A stretch of 10,597 nucleotides of DNA from Nitrososphaeraceae archaeon (GTDB lineage Archaea > Thermoproteota > Nitrososphaeria > Nitrososphaerales > Nitrososphaeraceae), in the NCBI GenBank assembly GCA_021155845.1, contig JAJNBK010000006.1, positions 1-10,597 of the forward strand. Direction: 5' to 3'. Under the pieces are notes generated by a model. The model had not been told where the DNA came from. It did not search any database and saw nothing but the letters and a program-made list of their open reading frames with translations. A program made the translations under genes and the position numbers. Shown here in pieces: positions 1 to 6,727 of the stretch (position 1 is the stretch's first letter; each line of letters opens with the position of its first letter).

Positions 1-600
1 CGTAGATAATAATGTATGACCGTAATTGGGGAAATTAACTTCCACAGTTGCTTTTATTTCTTCCCAGTTGAATGCAGCAATAGCATCTTTGATAAGGGTG
101 GTATGATAGCCTAATTCGACCGCATACCTTGATATTGTATCAATGCAGGTATTCGCCTTCATACCTGCGATAACCACATGATCTATATTGTTCTGCTTCA
201 ACAAAAAATCAAGGTTTGTATTTGCAAAGCCACTGGCAGTCCAATGGTTTTGGGCAATAAGATCGCCGCCTTGAGGCAAGAGTTCAGGTTGGAATTCTCC
301 ACCCCAACTTCCTTTTCAAACAGGGAATTATCTAAAGATCCCTGATGTGTAGGAGCCAAGAATTTCCAGTCTGCAAAGTCCCCTTTTTCGGTAAGATGAT
401 GCGGAATGTATACAACTTTTATTCCTGGGGATGTTGCTGCGGATAATATATTTTTCAGGTTTTCGATCAGGTTAACGCCTTTGACGGTTTCTTTCGTAAG
501 AGACCACAGTTTACCACTCTCTGATAAAAAATCATTGAATGGATCAATTGAATGGATCAACAATCAATAAGGCGGTGTTTTCTTAAGAATAATTTTTCAT
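1..600 (-). pseudogene. Isochorismatase-family cysteine hydrolase, broken and cut by the window edge
   Basis: Read across its lesions this is an isochorismatase/nicotinamidase-fold hydrolase: an N-terminal LLIVDPFNDFLSESGKLW with the family's catalytic Asp, then a WGGEFQPELLPQGGD stretch and GMKANTCIDTISRYAVELGY, where the Cys (codon 145-147) would be the nucleophile. Three lesions are visible. The ATG at 598-600 is followed by a TAA at 583-585 (MKNYS-stop-ENTALLIVD). An exact 13-bp tandem duplication (534-546, 547-559) shifts frame inside VDPFND. One A is missing from the minus-strand A-run at 313-316, separating SLFEK from GSWGGEF. Downstream of that the frame stays open to base 1, so the C-terminus lies outside the window. 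An open frame from a TTG at 563 down to 198 exists but mixes frames and lacks the catalytic Cys. The substrate cannot be told. Family identity is strong; loss of function is very likely. Confidence 0.85.
534..559. repeat. Exact 13-bp tandem duplication inside the hydrolase pseudogene
   Basis: ATTGAATGGATCA occurs twice head to tail (534-546, 547-559). Removing one copy restores the frame for VDPFNDFLSE on the minus strand, so this is a frame-breaking slippage or repair duplication. The two copies are still identical, which suggests it is recent. Confidence 0.95.
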
Positions 601-1008
601 AATAACGACTTTTTGGATTCCTGATTATTATGTTTATGTTCCAGTATAGCATCGCCAATTATTTTCGGCTTTTAGACGTTTTCTGAAAGATTAATCGATA
701 ACTTATTAAAGAGACTGGATAGTCTTGATGTTGTAATTTCTCCTAGTAACAAGAGATACTTTCATCGATGTTATAAAATATATTCACTACAGAGTAAAAG
801 CAATGTTCAAAAATTAAACAAAAAGGATGATGTATTTTTATTCTCAATCTGGTTCTGCTTCTTGTTTACTTTCACAAATACTTACCATTGGCAGCAAGCT
901 TCAATATCGACCCAGTTCTGGCTCAATTATTGCTTACTCTCGTAATTGGTTCTGAAGTTCCTGTTTGATTATTACTCTTCTCTCTAGCCAATAGCGAAGT
1001 GGTACTAG
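601..1008. other. Non-coding stretch between two decayed genes
   Basis: I see no supportable gene here. A 42-codon open frame begins at the paired ATGs near 827-832 on the plus strand after an A-rich, GGA-containing leader, but its Ser/Leu-rich product resembles no family I know. The stretch lies upstream of the hydrolase pseudogene and downstream of the zinc-finger remnant, so it is probably an intergenic spacer carrying eroded sequence. Confidence 0.5.
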
Positions 1009-1251
1009 TTATCTTTTATCTTCGTATTCTTTAATACTATGCTGCCTTAGATCTTCAGGTGAATTAAATACCGCATTACATGTTTCGCATCTAAAAGTCA
1101 GTTCAGTACTACCGACATTAGTAGTTTTATCTTCGTGTTCTTTTATGCTGTGCTGTTTTAATTCATCACGTGAATTGAATGTTGAGTTGCATGTTTCGCA
1201 ACTAAATGTCTGATTACTGTTAGCCGTTGCGTTTGGTATGCTATATGGTAA
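1009..1251 (-). pseudogene. Two-finger C2H2 zinc-finger protein remnant without a start codon
   Basis: The minus-strand open frame encodes two near-identical zinc-finger units about 35 residues apart. The first is CETCNSTFNSRDELKQH followed by SIKEH (C-x2-C-x12-H-x4-H). The second is CETCNAVFNSPEDLRQH followed by SIKEY, where the last zinc ligand His has become Tyr, a one-base CAC-to-TAC change. Small C2H2 proteins of this kind occur in Nitrososphaerota and are presumed to bind nucleic acid or protein. The frame ends at TAA 1009-1011 after SIKEYEDKR. Upstream it is closed by TGA at 1252-1254 with no ATG, GTG or TTG before the first finger. An ATG at 1253-1255 opens another frame (ATG ATT ACC ATA TAG) that dies after four codons, so a small indel near 1243 may have cut off the start. 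Probably a pseudogene, unless a non-canonical start is used. Confidence 0.7.
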
Positions 1252-1403
1252 TCATTTGCTTTAAGAGTTGTTGTATTCTGGGTGACAAAATTAAATCATA
1301 TTTGTCTCACATCCACTGAACCGATTAAAATTTTTAGCAAGAGAGTTACGATAATGACTCAGAGAGATAATACCGACTATACACTTATGTAAGATAATCC
1401 AAT

Positions 1404-1544
1404 TTCGTTCTATGACATCTACTAAATCATATCAATGGGTCCTTCCACACGTTTTTCCACGCAATAAGGATGTTATTAGAAATTTCAGACTTTTCCCCAA
1501 ATTCTGCGGAAATTCCCCACACTATTCTCCACTGTATGGAATAC
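1404..1544 (+). repeat. Dispersed repeat, copy 1 (141 bp)
   Basis: This block recurs in the same orientation at 9872-10016. The two align end to end with roughly ten substitutions and one 4-nt indel near 1482. Long exact cores are shared: TTTTTCCACGCAATAAGGAT continuing through GTTATTAGAAA, and ACTTTTCCCCAAATTCTGCG continuing through GAAATTCCCC. No open frame is shared and no terminal inverted repeats are obvious. Flanks differ between copies, so the boundaries are real. It could be a non-autonomous mobile element, a small RNA family or a protein-binding site. Confidence 0.9.
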
Positions 1545-1628
1545 TTTCCCCATGGTATAGAATCACTAGTTGAAACATAATTAATTGAGGTGAGACTTGG
1601 AATATTAAAGAGTAAAATTCAGACTCTT

Positions 1629-1694
1629 ATAGGTCTAGTTAACATGCATATCGAAAAATAAATAGGTCTAGTTAACATGCATATCGAAAAATAA
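1629..1694. repeat. Exact 2 x 33-bp tandem repeat before the kinase cassette
   Basis: Two identical 33-bp units (1629-1661, 1662-1694) sit head to tail about 190 bp before the kinase start. Each contains the self-complementary hexamers GTTAAC and ATGCAT in TAGGTCTAGTTAACATGCAT, followed by ATCGAAAAATAA. A 33-bp period is close to three helical turns, which would put the palindromes on one face of the DNA. A role as paired operator sites is inference only. Confidence 0.9.
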
Positions 1695-1867
1695 CCATTA
1701 TTAAGCAATCTTAAGAATGTCTGTTTTTTTATCATAATTTTCCTCACTGTGCTTTATACATTATATATAATCGCTTCTCATGTTATATACAACTCCTCAT
1801 TGATAAATTGGCAAAAGTCCAGCCTGAACTGAAAGAGCTAATCGTCTAACATGGGGGGAGAAAACAC

Positions 1868-1877
1868 CTTTTATATT
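1868..1877 (+). promoter_or_regulatory. Possible TATA box for the kinase cassette
   Basis: CTTTTATATT is the closest TATA-like sequence to the kinase frame. With archaeal spacing, transcription would begin near 1899, which fits a start at the in-frame TTG 1904 better than TTG 1883. A second TATA-like run at 1759-1771 would give a transcript with a leader of about 90-110 nt. Neither is decisive. Confidence 0.3.
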
Positions 1878-1882
1878 ATGAT

Positions 1883-2785
1883 TTGTTGATATCCCATATA
1901 TTATTGCCAGCCACTAATACTCCTCCTGTCGATTCTGAGAAGACTCAGGTACTGCATGGGATTGAGAAAACTACTGAGGTAATAATCAGATTCTTGTATA
2001 CTGCAGAGGATTATATGAATATCTGTGCAGACTATACTTGGCCATCCGTAGCAATGGGTGTAGAAGTGTTCAAGAAAGGATTTTATGAACTTAAAAAAAG
2101 GAATGTCAAGTCAAGATTCGTAACAGACATCACAAAAGACAATATTAAGTATTGTAAAGAAATAATGCAAATATCGGAACTTCGTCACCTTGATGGAGTT
2201 AAGGGAAATTTTGCAATAAGTGAAAAAGGATACACGGCTTCGGCTACAATGCAGGAAGCGGCTCTATTGCAACAAGTAATATATAGCAATGTTAGATCGA
2301 TTCTTGATCAGCAGCGGTATGTGTTTGAAACTTTATGGAGTAAAGCAAAACCTGCAGAACAAAAGATAAGAGAAATTGAAGAAGGTGTTGACTTAGGAGA
2401 GACAGAGATAATCCAAAGTCCAAGAAAAATACTTGAATTATTCATAAACATGATAAAATCAGCCAAAAGTGAAATACTACTGATGCTGCCTACAATCAAT
2501 GCCTTTCTTCGTGAAGAACGCATAGGTGCAATAGAACTTTTAAAGAAATCGGTGGCAGAACATAATGTAAATGTTAGAATCATAACTCCAAGTAACGACG
2601 ATGTTGAAAAGATACTACAAAATATAGCATCTATAGCAGTGAGAAGAGAGCAACAAGAAAACCAGAAGAAAGAGAAAGGTTTAGAAGTACAACGTAGCAA
2701 TATTCAGTTTAAAGAAACTGCGATGACTACAGTTACCATACTAGTTGTTGACAAAAGAGAATCTTTGGTAATGGAAAAGGCATAG
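1883..2785 (+). CDS. Sensory half of a soluble histidine kinase, tandem PLD/TrmB-like modules
   Basis: Encodes the input region of a cytoplasmic sensor kinase; no membrane segment is seen. Residues about 25-130 (TEVIIRFLYTAEDYMNICAD, then RHLDGVKGNFAISEKGYTAS) and about 185-260 (SAKSEILLMLPTINAFLREE, then VNVRIITPSND) resemble the phospholipase-D-like sensory folds seen in TrmB-type regulators and Nitrososphaerota kinases. I see no HxKxxxxD catalytic motif. A coiled, Gln/Lys/Glu-rich stretch follows at about 252-270, then TILVVDKRESLVMEK. The frame ends at TAG 2783-2785, but the protein pattern continues in the -1 frame as GIGLSTYSTSEPTVMSYL, so this and the next entry are two parts of one kinase. 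No ATG lies near the N-terminus; candidate starts are TTG at 1883, 1886 or 1904. The ligand is unknown. Confidence 0.75.
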   Translation: MLISHILLPATNTPPVDSEKTQVLHGIEKTTEVIIRFLYTAEDYMNICADYTWPSVAMGVEVFKKGFYELKKRNVKSRFVTDITKDNIKYCKEIMQISELRHLDGVKGNFAISEKGYTASATMQEAALLQQVIYSNVRSILDQQRYVFETLWSKAKPAEQKIREIEEGVDLGETEIIQSPRKILELFINMIKSAKSEILLMLPTINAFLREERIGAIELLKKSVAEHNVNVRIITPSNDDVEKILQNIASIAVRREQQENQKKEKGLEVQRSNIQFKETAMTTVTILVVDKRESLVMEKA

Positions 2786-2787
2786 GA

Positions 2788-3639
2788 TTGTCCACTTATT
2801 CTACTAGTGAACCAACAGTTATGTCCTATCTTTCAATCTTTGAGGGTTTGTGGAGGCAAGCAAAATTGTATGAAGAGTTAAGGGAAGCAAATGAACGACT
2901 ACAGATTCATGATAAGATGCAAAGAGAATTTATCAATATAGCAAGTCATGAGATGAAAACACCTACTCAAGCCATTCTTGGAACTAGTGGGTTGTTGCAG
3001 TATTACCCAGAAAGAAAAGACGAATTGATAGGAATAATACAAAGAAATGCCAAAAGACTCCAGACACTCATTGCTAACATATTAGATGTCACAAGAATTG
3101 AAAGCCAGACACTAATACTAAACAAGGAGCGATTTAATATGCGTGACGTAATATCATCTCTCATAGAGGACCACAAAGACAGGACAAAAAATAACAATAT
3201 CAAATTAATCAATAAGAATAATAATAACAATAATCCTATTTTTGTAGAAGCAGATAAAGATCGTATAATTCAGGTTCTCTCCAATTTGTTAAGTAATGCG
3301 ATCAAGTTTACAGATCAAGGGAAAATATCTATTAATTTATTTGAAAAGGATGAATACAACCATGGGGAGGATAGGAGAAAAGAAGTCATTGTAAGTGTTA
3401 CCGATACAGGTAGTGGGATAAATAGTGAAATTTTTAGTAGGCTATTTTCTAAATTTGCTTCAAAGTCCTATCAAGGCACTGGTTTAGGGTTGTTTATTTG
3501 CAAAAGTATTATAGAAGCCCATGGTGGAAGGATATGGGCCGAAAACAATGATGTCAGCGAAGATAAGAGTGGTGGCGCTACTATTACATTTAGTCTGCCT
3601 GCTGCCAGCGACATAAACACGGCCGATGGAGATAATTAA
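2788..3639 (+). CDS. Histidine kinase catalytic half (HisKA + HATPase_c)
   Basis: A complete transmitter. It autophosphorylates a His using ATP and passes the phosphate to a response regulator. Residues 12-42 form a helical linker (SIFEGLWRQAKLYEELREAN). HisKA has the phospho-acceptor His54 in FINIASHEMKTPTQ. HATPase_c has an N box (NLLSNAIKFTDQG, about 165), a G1 box (DTGSGI, about 206) and a G2 box (GTGLGLFICKSIIEAHGG, about 230), so all catalytic boxes are present. An Asn-rich run (NKNNNNNNP, about 140-149) interrupts the start of the ATPase domain. The TTG at 2788 is merely the first possible start here; the frame is open upstream as EKGIG and would join the preceding sensory half after a -1 shift at 2777-2779. 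The receiver gene follows after 3 nt. Activity would need frameshifting, a correcting base or an independently translated kinase half. Confidence 0.85.
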   Translation: MSTYSTSEPTVMSYLSIFEGLWRQAKLYEELREANERLQIHDKMQREFINIASHEMKTPTQAILGTSGLLQYYPERKDELIGIIQRNAKRLQTLIANILDVTRIESQTLILNKERFNMRDVISSLIEDHKDRTKNNNIKLINKNNNNNNPIFVEADKDRIIQVLSNLLSNAIKFTDQGKISINLFEKDEYNHGEDRRKEVIVSVTDTGSGINSEIFSRLFSKFASKSYQGTGLGLFICKSIIEAHGGRIWAENNDVSEDKSGGATITFSLPAASDINTADGDN

Positions 3640-3642
3640 CCT

Positions 3643-4017
3643 ATGGAAAATAATAGAATTTTAGTTGTAGACGATGAACCCGATCTCACTCAGGTTTCTA
3701 CCTTGGCTTTGGAGTATTATGGATACAAAGTCGATTCATTTAATGACCCACAAGAAGCATTATCAAAATTCAAGCCGGGTTTGTATGATTTGATTATTCT
3801 TGATATAAAAATGCCGAAGATGGATGGTTTTGAATTATATCACGAAATAAAAAAGAAAGACAACAACGCTAAAGTCTGTTTTCTTACAGCAAGTGAATTA
3901 TATTATGAGGAATTCAGAAACAAAGAGTACCGCGCGTTAGATAGAAATCTGTTTATTCGAAAGCCAATAGATAATGAAGACCTAGTAAAAGAAATAAACA
4001 AAATGTTAAAGAAGTAA
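3643..4017 (+). CDS. Stand-alone receiver-domain response regulator
   Basis: A 124-residue CheY-like receiver with no output domain. It has the acidic pair Asp10-Asp11 in ILVVDDEPD, phospho-acceptor Asp54 in DLIILDIKMPKMDG, Thr82 in FLTAS and Lys107 in IRKPID: every residue needed for phosphorylation and switching. The ATG at 3643 lies 3 nt after the kinase stop, so kinase and receiver were almost certainly co-transcribed and the receiver is the likely partner of His54. Without a DNA-binding domain it must signal through protein contacts or act as a phosphate sink; which one cannot be told. The gene is intact, which suggests the cassette may still be under selection despite the frame break upstream. 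Confidence 0.92.
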   Translation: MENNRILVVDDEPDLTQVSTLALEYYGYKVDSFNDPQEALSKFKPGLYDLIILDIKMPKMDGFELYHEIKKKDNNAKVCFLTASELYYEEFRNKEYRALDRNLFIRKPIDNEDLVKEINKMLKK

Positions 4018-4341
4018 GAATACATCCTGTGCGCATGAGAAAGATAAACTCTTGTATTAACAGTCCACAAACTAAGAGTGGATTATATACACTACCGTAT
4101 GCATACCACTGAACCTGTAGAATTTATATATTTTTGTATTATAATTTAGTATTTATGGTAGCCATCATATTCTAATATTTCTTAGCTTATTAAGAAATCT
4201 AGTTGGATGCTTGGAGAATAAGATCAATAAAAGGAGAGATATGTGCTGTATCTGGACGTGAACAGAAACCTTCCAACCGCTTAACAATACATGTGACTCT
4301 TGTTTTATTGTCGTTCTCGTCTTTGACCTAGTGAGCAGCAT
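4018..4341. other. Convergent intergenic region, receiver to methyltransferase
   Basis: About 320 bp between two converging genes with no supportable open frame. It contains a perfect 8-bp hairpin (4177-4198), T-rich tracts near 4130-4140 that could end transcription of the kinase cassette, and one copy of the GCAT-N-CCACTGAACC motif (4101-4115) that recurs near both dispersed-repeat copies. Confidence 0.5.
4177..4198. terminator. AT-rich hairpin between convergent genes, possible bidirectional terminator
   Basis: ATTTCTTA and TAAGAAAT form a perfect 8-bp stem around a 6-nt GCTTAT loop. It sits roughly midway between the receiver stop and the methyltransferase stop. Archaeal termination relies mainly on T-runs rather than hairpins, so the role is uncertain. 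Confidence 0.3.
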
Positions 4342-4884
4342 TTATACTTCTTTGGAAAAAATTAACATTTCTTTTTTGTTCTTGTTATTGCTTACTCCTG
4401 CTTCTCTAAGTTTGAAATGTTGTGTAGCATGATTAATTGTAGAGATTACTTTTTCTTTATCAAATTTATGATCGATTACTGATAACAATCCCATAGGTTT
4501 GAGCACCCGATCAAGTTCTTTTATGATTAAATCAGGATTTTTAAAGTCATGGAGTACATAGAATAACAGGACAACATCTATCGAAGCATCAGGTAATTCA
4601 GTCTTGCAATCAGTGAGTATTATGTGCACATTCTTGAGCCTTTTCATATCTGATTTTTTCCTGATTTCGTTTATGGCTAGGGGATGAATGTCTGCTGCAT
4701 AGACTTTTCCTGTAGGTCCTACACGTTGTGCCGCTGGAATGGAATAACTTCCAGATCCTGCTCCATAATCAAGAATGTTCCAACCAGGTCGAATATCTAT
4801 CTGCTCTAGGATTTTAATCGATGATGAGAAGAAATCGCGGAACTTGAAAAAGGAGGACATGAACTTGAAACTAAGATTACTCAT
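4342..4884 (-). CDS. Class I SAM-dependent methyltransferase (Methyltransf_11/UbiE-like)
   Basis: A 180-residue Rossmann-fold methyltransferase. Motif I is ILDYGAGSGSYSIPAA (about 37-52) and binds S-adenosylmethionine. An acidic residue ends strand 2 in VYAADIHPLAI (Asp65), followed by NVHIILTDCKTELPDASIDVVLLFYVLHDF and a motif-III-like LDRVLKPMGLLSVIDH. The N-terminal FKFMSSFFKFRDFF matches a small bacterial/archaeal family of unknown substrate, so a more exact reaction is not justified. I chose the ATG at 4884 over the in-frame TTG at 4899: a TATA-like box at 4901-4909 puts the transcript start close to the ATG, implying a leaderless mRNA, and homologues as I recall them begin near this Met. 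It converges on the receiver gene and looks monocistronic. Confidence 0.85.
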   Translation of the reverse strand: MSNLSFKFMSSFFKFRDFFSSSIKILEQIDIRPGWNILDYGAGSGSYSIPAAQRVGPTGKVYAADIHPLAINEIRKKSDMKRLKNVHIILTDCKTELPDASIDVVLLFYVLHDFKNPDLIIKELDRVLKPMGLLSVIDHKFDKEKVISTINHATQHFKLREAGVSNNKNKKEMLIFSKEV

Positions 4885-4900
4885 TGGTCTGTCAGTCAAG

Positions 4901-4909
4901 TATATTTAA
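4901..4909 (-). promoter_or_regulatory. TATA box of the methyltransferase gene
   Basis: On the minus strand TTAAATATA is centred about 21 nt before the ATG at 4884, so transcription would start at or just beside that codon. This fits leaderless archaeal expression and is the main reason for preferring 4884 to the upstream TTG. Confidence 0.5.
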
Positions 4910-5184
4910 TAAGCCGGGGCCTGGATTCAAATCTTCCTATGGATCAAGTTATTCATTTTTCTATTTTGTTAAGGTTATAACTTGGAGAATAGTCTGGGTA
5001 GTCAAAATTTGTTAGTTAATCACTCTGTCAGACCCTAACTTGGTGGTAGGTAGGACGCTGAACTGAGATTATTCCCCCGACTAGCATCTTCCTCTAGTAT
5101 ATATAATATAAGTGAGCCGCAGAAGAAACAGTACCAGTAAAGTATTTTTCCAGGTTTAACATTTTACATTTGTAAAACCCTCTT

Positions 5185-5194
5185 TCTATATATC
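5185..5194 (+). promoter_or_regulatory. TATA box of the exported-protein gene, leaderless
   Basis: TCTATATATC is centred about 25 nt upstream of the ATG at 5215, the standard archaeal TATA-to-start distance when the mRNA begins at the initiation codon. There is no Shine-Dalgarno sequence before the ATG. Confidence 0.6.
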
Positions 5195-5214
5195 TGTTTT
5201 ATTCTATACTTTGT

Positions 5215-5820
5215 ATGACAAGAAAAATATTAGTAGTAACTGCACTATTTTTGATACTAGCAGTATACTCATCTCCACTCCCTTCACTACTACCGTTCTC
5301 ACCGACCAACTATATCCGAGATGCAACAGGACAAGAAGAAGCAAATACAATAGCTGATGTTGACTTTACTTTTCCTCTAAACAATACCTTGGATTTGGGA
5401 ACTCCATTTCTAGTTCAATACGACCACAATACAACAAATGTAAGACCAATAGGTAATCCGGATTTGGGTAACTTAGAAATAACATTTGGTAGATATGGAG
5501 TGATCAATGGTACGATTAGATACCATGACAATGGAAGCGGCGTTTACATTACTAATCCTGATGATGGAACCGTATTTCAGAAAGGAGTTTTTGATATAAT
5601 GCCAGAAAACGAAAATAGCAGCATCAAAGTTTCTTACGAAGATATTAGCAGTCAATCTAGTGATGCAAATATACTCTTGACTAATGGTGTTATGCTCTTT
5701 AATGCATCATCTTATACTGGAGACGAACTATCATCTCTCAACAATAAATATGCAGTCTATAAACACCTGATAGACGAAAACATGGGTAATGTCACAACTG
5801 TAGCATGGGAGTGGAAATGA
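5215..5820 (+). CDS. Exported, sequon-rich protein of unknown family
   Basis: A 201-residue protein I do not recognise. Residues 1-20 (MTRKILVVTALFLILAVYSS) are a Sec-type signal peptide with a charged n-region and a hydrophobic core. The rest is hydrophilic with no further membrane segment, so it is probably released or loosely surface-held. Seven N-x-S/T sequons (NNT, NTT, NGT, NGS, NSS, NAS, NVT) are spread over the mature part, consistent with archaeal N-glycosylation at the cell surface. The composition, with short alternating hydrophobic stretches (VDFTFPL, LEITFGRYG, GVYITNP), suggests a beta-rich fold. The ATG is fixed by a TATA box 25 nt upstream. It stands alone between the divergent methyltransferase and the convergent reductase pseudogene. 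No catalytic or metal-binding motif is visible. Confidence 0.75.
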   Translation: MTRKILVVTALFLILAVYSSPLPSLLPFSPTNYIRDATGQEEANTIADVDFTFPLNNTLDLGTPFLVQYDHNTTNVRPIGNPDLGNLEITFGRYGVINGTIRYHDNGSGVYITNPDDGTVFQKGVFDIMPENENSSIKVSYEDISSQSSDANILLTNGVMLFNASSYTGDELSSLNNKYAVYKHLIDENMGNVTTVAWEWK

Positions 5821-5994
5821 TTCCCTTCAAGCCTCTACTTTTACATCTACATAGCTATTATTAAAGCGCAGGAGACGCTTAATCTTCCCGAATAGAATTT
5901 CCTTCACCTTGTCAGATTCTTTGATCACAAAAATGTGTCTAGTCTATATTAGTCTCTGTCATACTGATTTTGATATTTCTTTGACCTTTACCGG

Positions 5995-6529
5995 TTAGTA
6001 GTAAAGTATAATATTTCCACAACTAAAGGTCTTTATTTTCAAAAGTTTCAGATTAAGTTTGTCCTTTATGCCTTTTGAATAAAGGTTTTCCGCTGCCTAA
6101 GACAACAGGATTAACTATAATCTGTTATTCATCAATTAAGCCACTTGTATAAAAGTTGATGCAATATCGGCACCAGCGAATAGCACAAGATCCTTACCTG
6201 ACTGTTGTTTCATTTTCGAGACTTCATCTGCAATATTTTCTTTAACCAGCCTTGAGTTATTCCATTCAACCTTTTCCAAGGTCTTTGAAAAAACAATTTT
6301 GGGTAAATTATTCATCTTGGGAGCGATGCTATCGGCAGCGGATGGCCAGTAATCTGCTAAAAGTTGATAAGCCACGCATCCGTATAAAATAGCTTCCTCC
6401 TTATTTAGTACATCGTCGTACACATATATTTCTCCATTTCTTCATCCCAGACATGCCAATCTAATTCTCGGCTTGGTCCTTCAATAAAACCATCAAGTGA
6501 TAGCATCATTGATAAATTACTTTTCTCAT
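5995..6529 (-). pseudogene. Dihydrofolate-reductase-like (RibD C-terminal domain) gene with at least five lesions
   Basis: Patched together, the minus strand reads as a full small reductase of the DHFR/RibD-C family: MRKVI-SMMLSLDGFIEGP, ELDWHVWDEEMEKYM, YGCVAYQLLADYWP, MNNLPKIVFSKTLEKVEWNN, DLVLFAGADIASTFIQ, IIVNPVVLGSGKPLF and KTFSCGNIILYY-stop. Lesions: a T missing at 6514-6516 puts a TGA at 6506-6508; a duplicated TG near 6421-6426 shifts frame before YDDVL; one base is missing near 6143; Tyr is replaced by TAA at 6125-6127; one A is extra at 6073-6076. The longest intact stretch runs from a GTG at 6423 to 6136 and cannot make the enzyme. A GGTGA sits just before the ATG, so it was once translated behind an upstream gene. 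It is non-functional, and the number of lesions suggests a long period without selection. Confidence 0.88.
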
Positions 6530-6542
6530 GTTTTCCACTCAC

Positions 6543-6653
6543 CTATTTTTTCATTGCATTTGTTGCAACATTAATTACTTTTTCTTTAGTTGATTTAATC
6601 AATCGTATCTGATTGACCCCTACTTCTCGCAATAACCCTAATGCGCATGAGAC
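6543..6653 (-). pseudogene. C-terminal remnant of an unidentified gene
   Basis: An open frame on the minus strand encodes about 36 residues, including GLLREVGVNQIRLIKSTKEK and VINVATNAMKK, ending at TAG 6543-6545. It has no start codon and is closed upstream by TAA at 6654-6656. Its amphipathic, charged composition and its position 13 nt before the ATG of the reductase pseudogene, with a GGTGA between, suggest the tail of a real upstream gene in the same operon. I do not recognise the family. It may be a deletion product of a larger gene that lay between the VOC gene and the reductase. Confidence 0.4.
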
Positions 6654-6727
6654 TTAACAATGATGGCCGAACGGATGGAGAAAAATTACCGGCTTGTTAT
6701 CCTGGGCACTTGGTTAACCATATGAAT

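Larger units (their letters stand above)
1252..1882. other. Long non-coding region upstream of the kinase cassette
   Basis: About 630 bp without a credible gene. It holds one copy of a dispersed repeat (1404-1544), an exact 33-bp tandem duplication (1629-1694) and several TATA-like stretches (about 1759-1771 and 1868-1877). A short open frame ending in IDKLAKVQPELKELIV at TAA 1852-1854 has protein-like composition, but no start codon or recognisable family, so I do not call it a gene. Confidence 0.6.
4885..5214. other. Intergenic region between divergent methyltransferase and exported-protein genes
   Basis: About 330 bp with promoters pointing out at each end (4901-4909 minus, 5185-5194 plus). 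GGATTCAAATC at about 4922-4932 resembles a tRNA T-loop and TGGTGGTAGGTAGGACGCTG near 5041 resembles a D-arm, but the order is wrong and no cloverleaf forms. I see no gene in it. Confidence 0.55.

Noticed and set aside
827..955. 42-codon plus-strand open frame with an A-rich, GGA-containing leader
   Set aside because: Low-complexity Ser/Leu product with no family, lying between two decayed genes; probably chance.
4905..5100. tRNA-like pieces: a T-loop-like GGATTCAAATC near 4922 and a D-arm-like GGTGGTAGGTAGGACGCT near 5042, which could suggest a permuted or decayed tRNA
   Set aside because: The T-loop and anticodon stems do not pair, no acceptor stem joins the parts, and the order is reversed relative to a normal tRNA.
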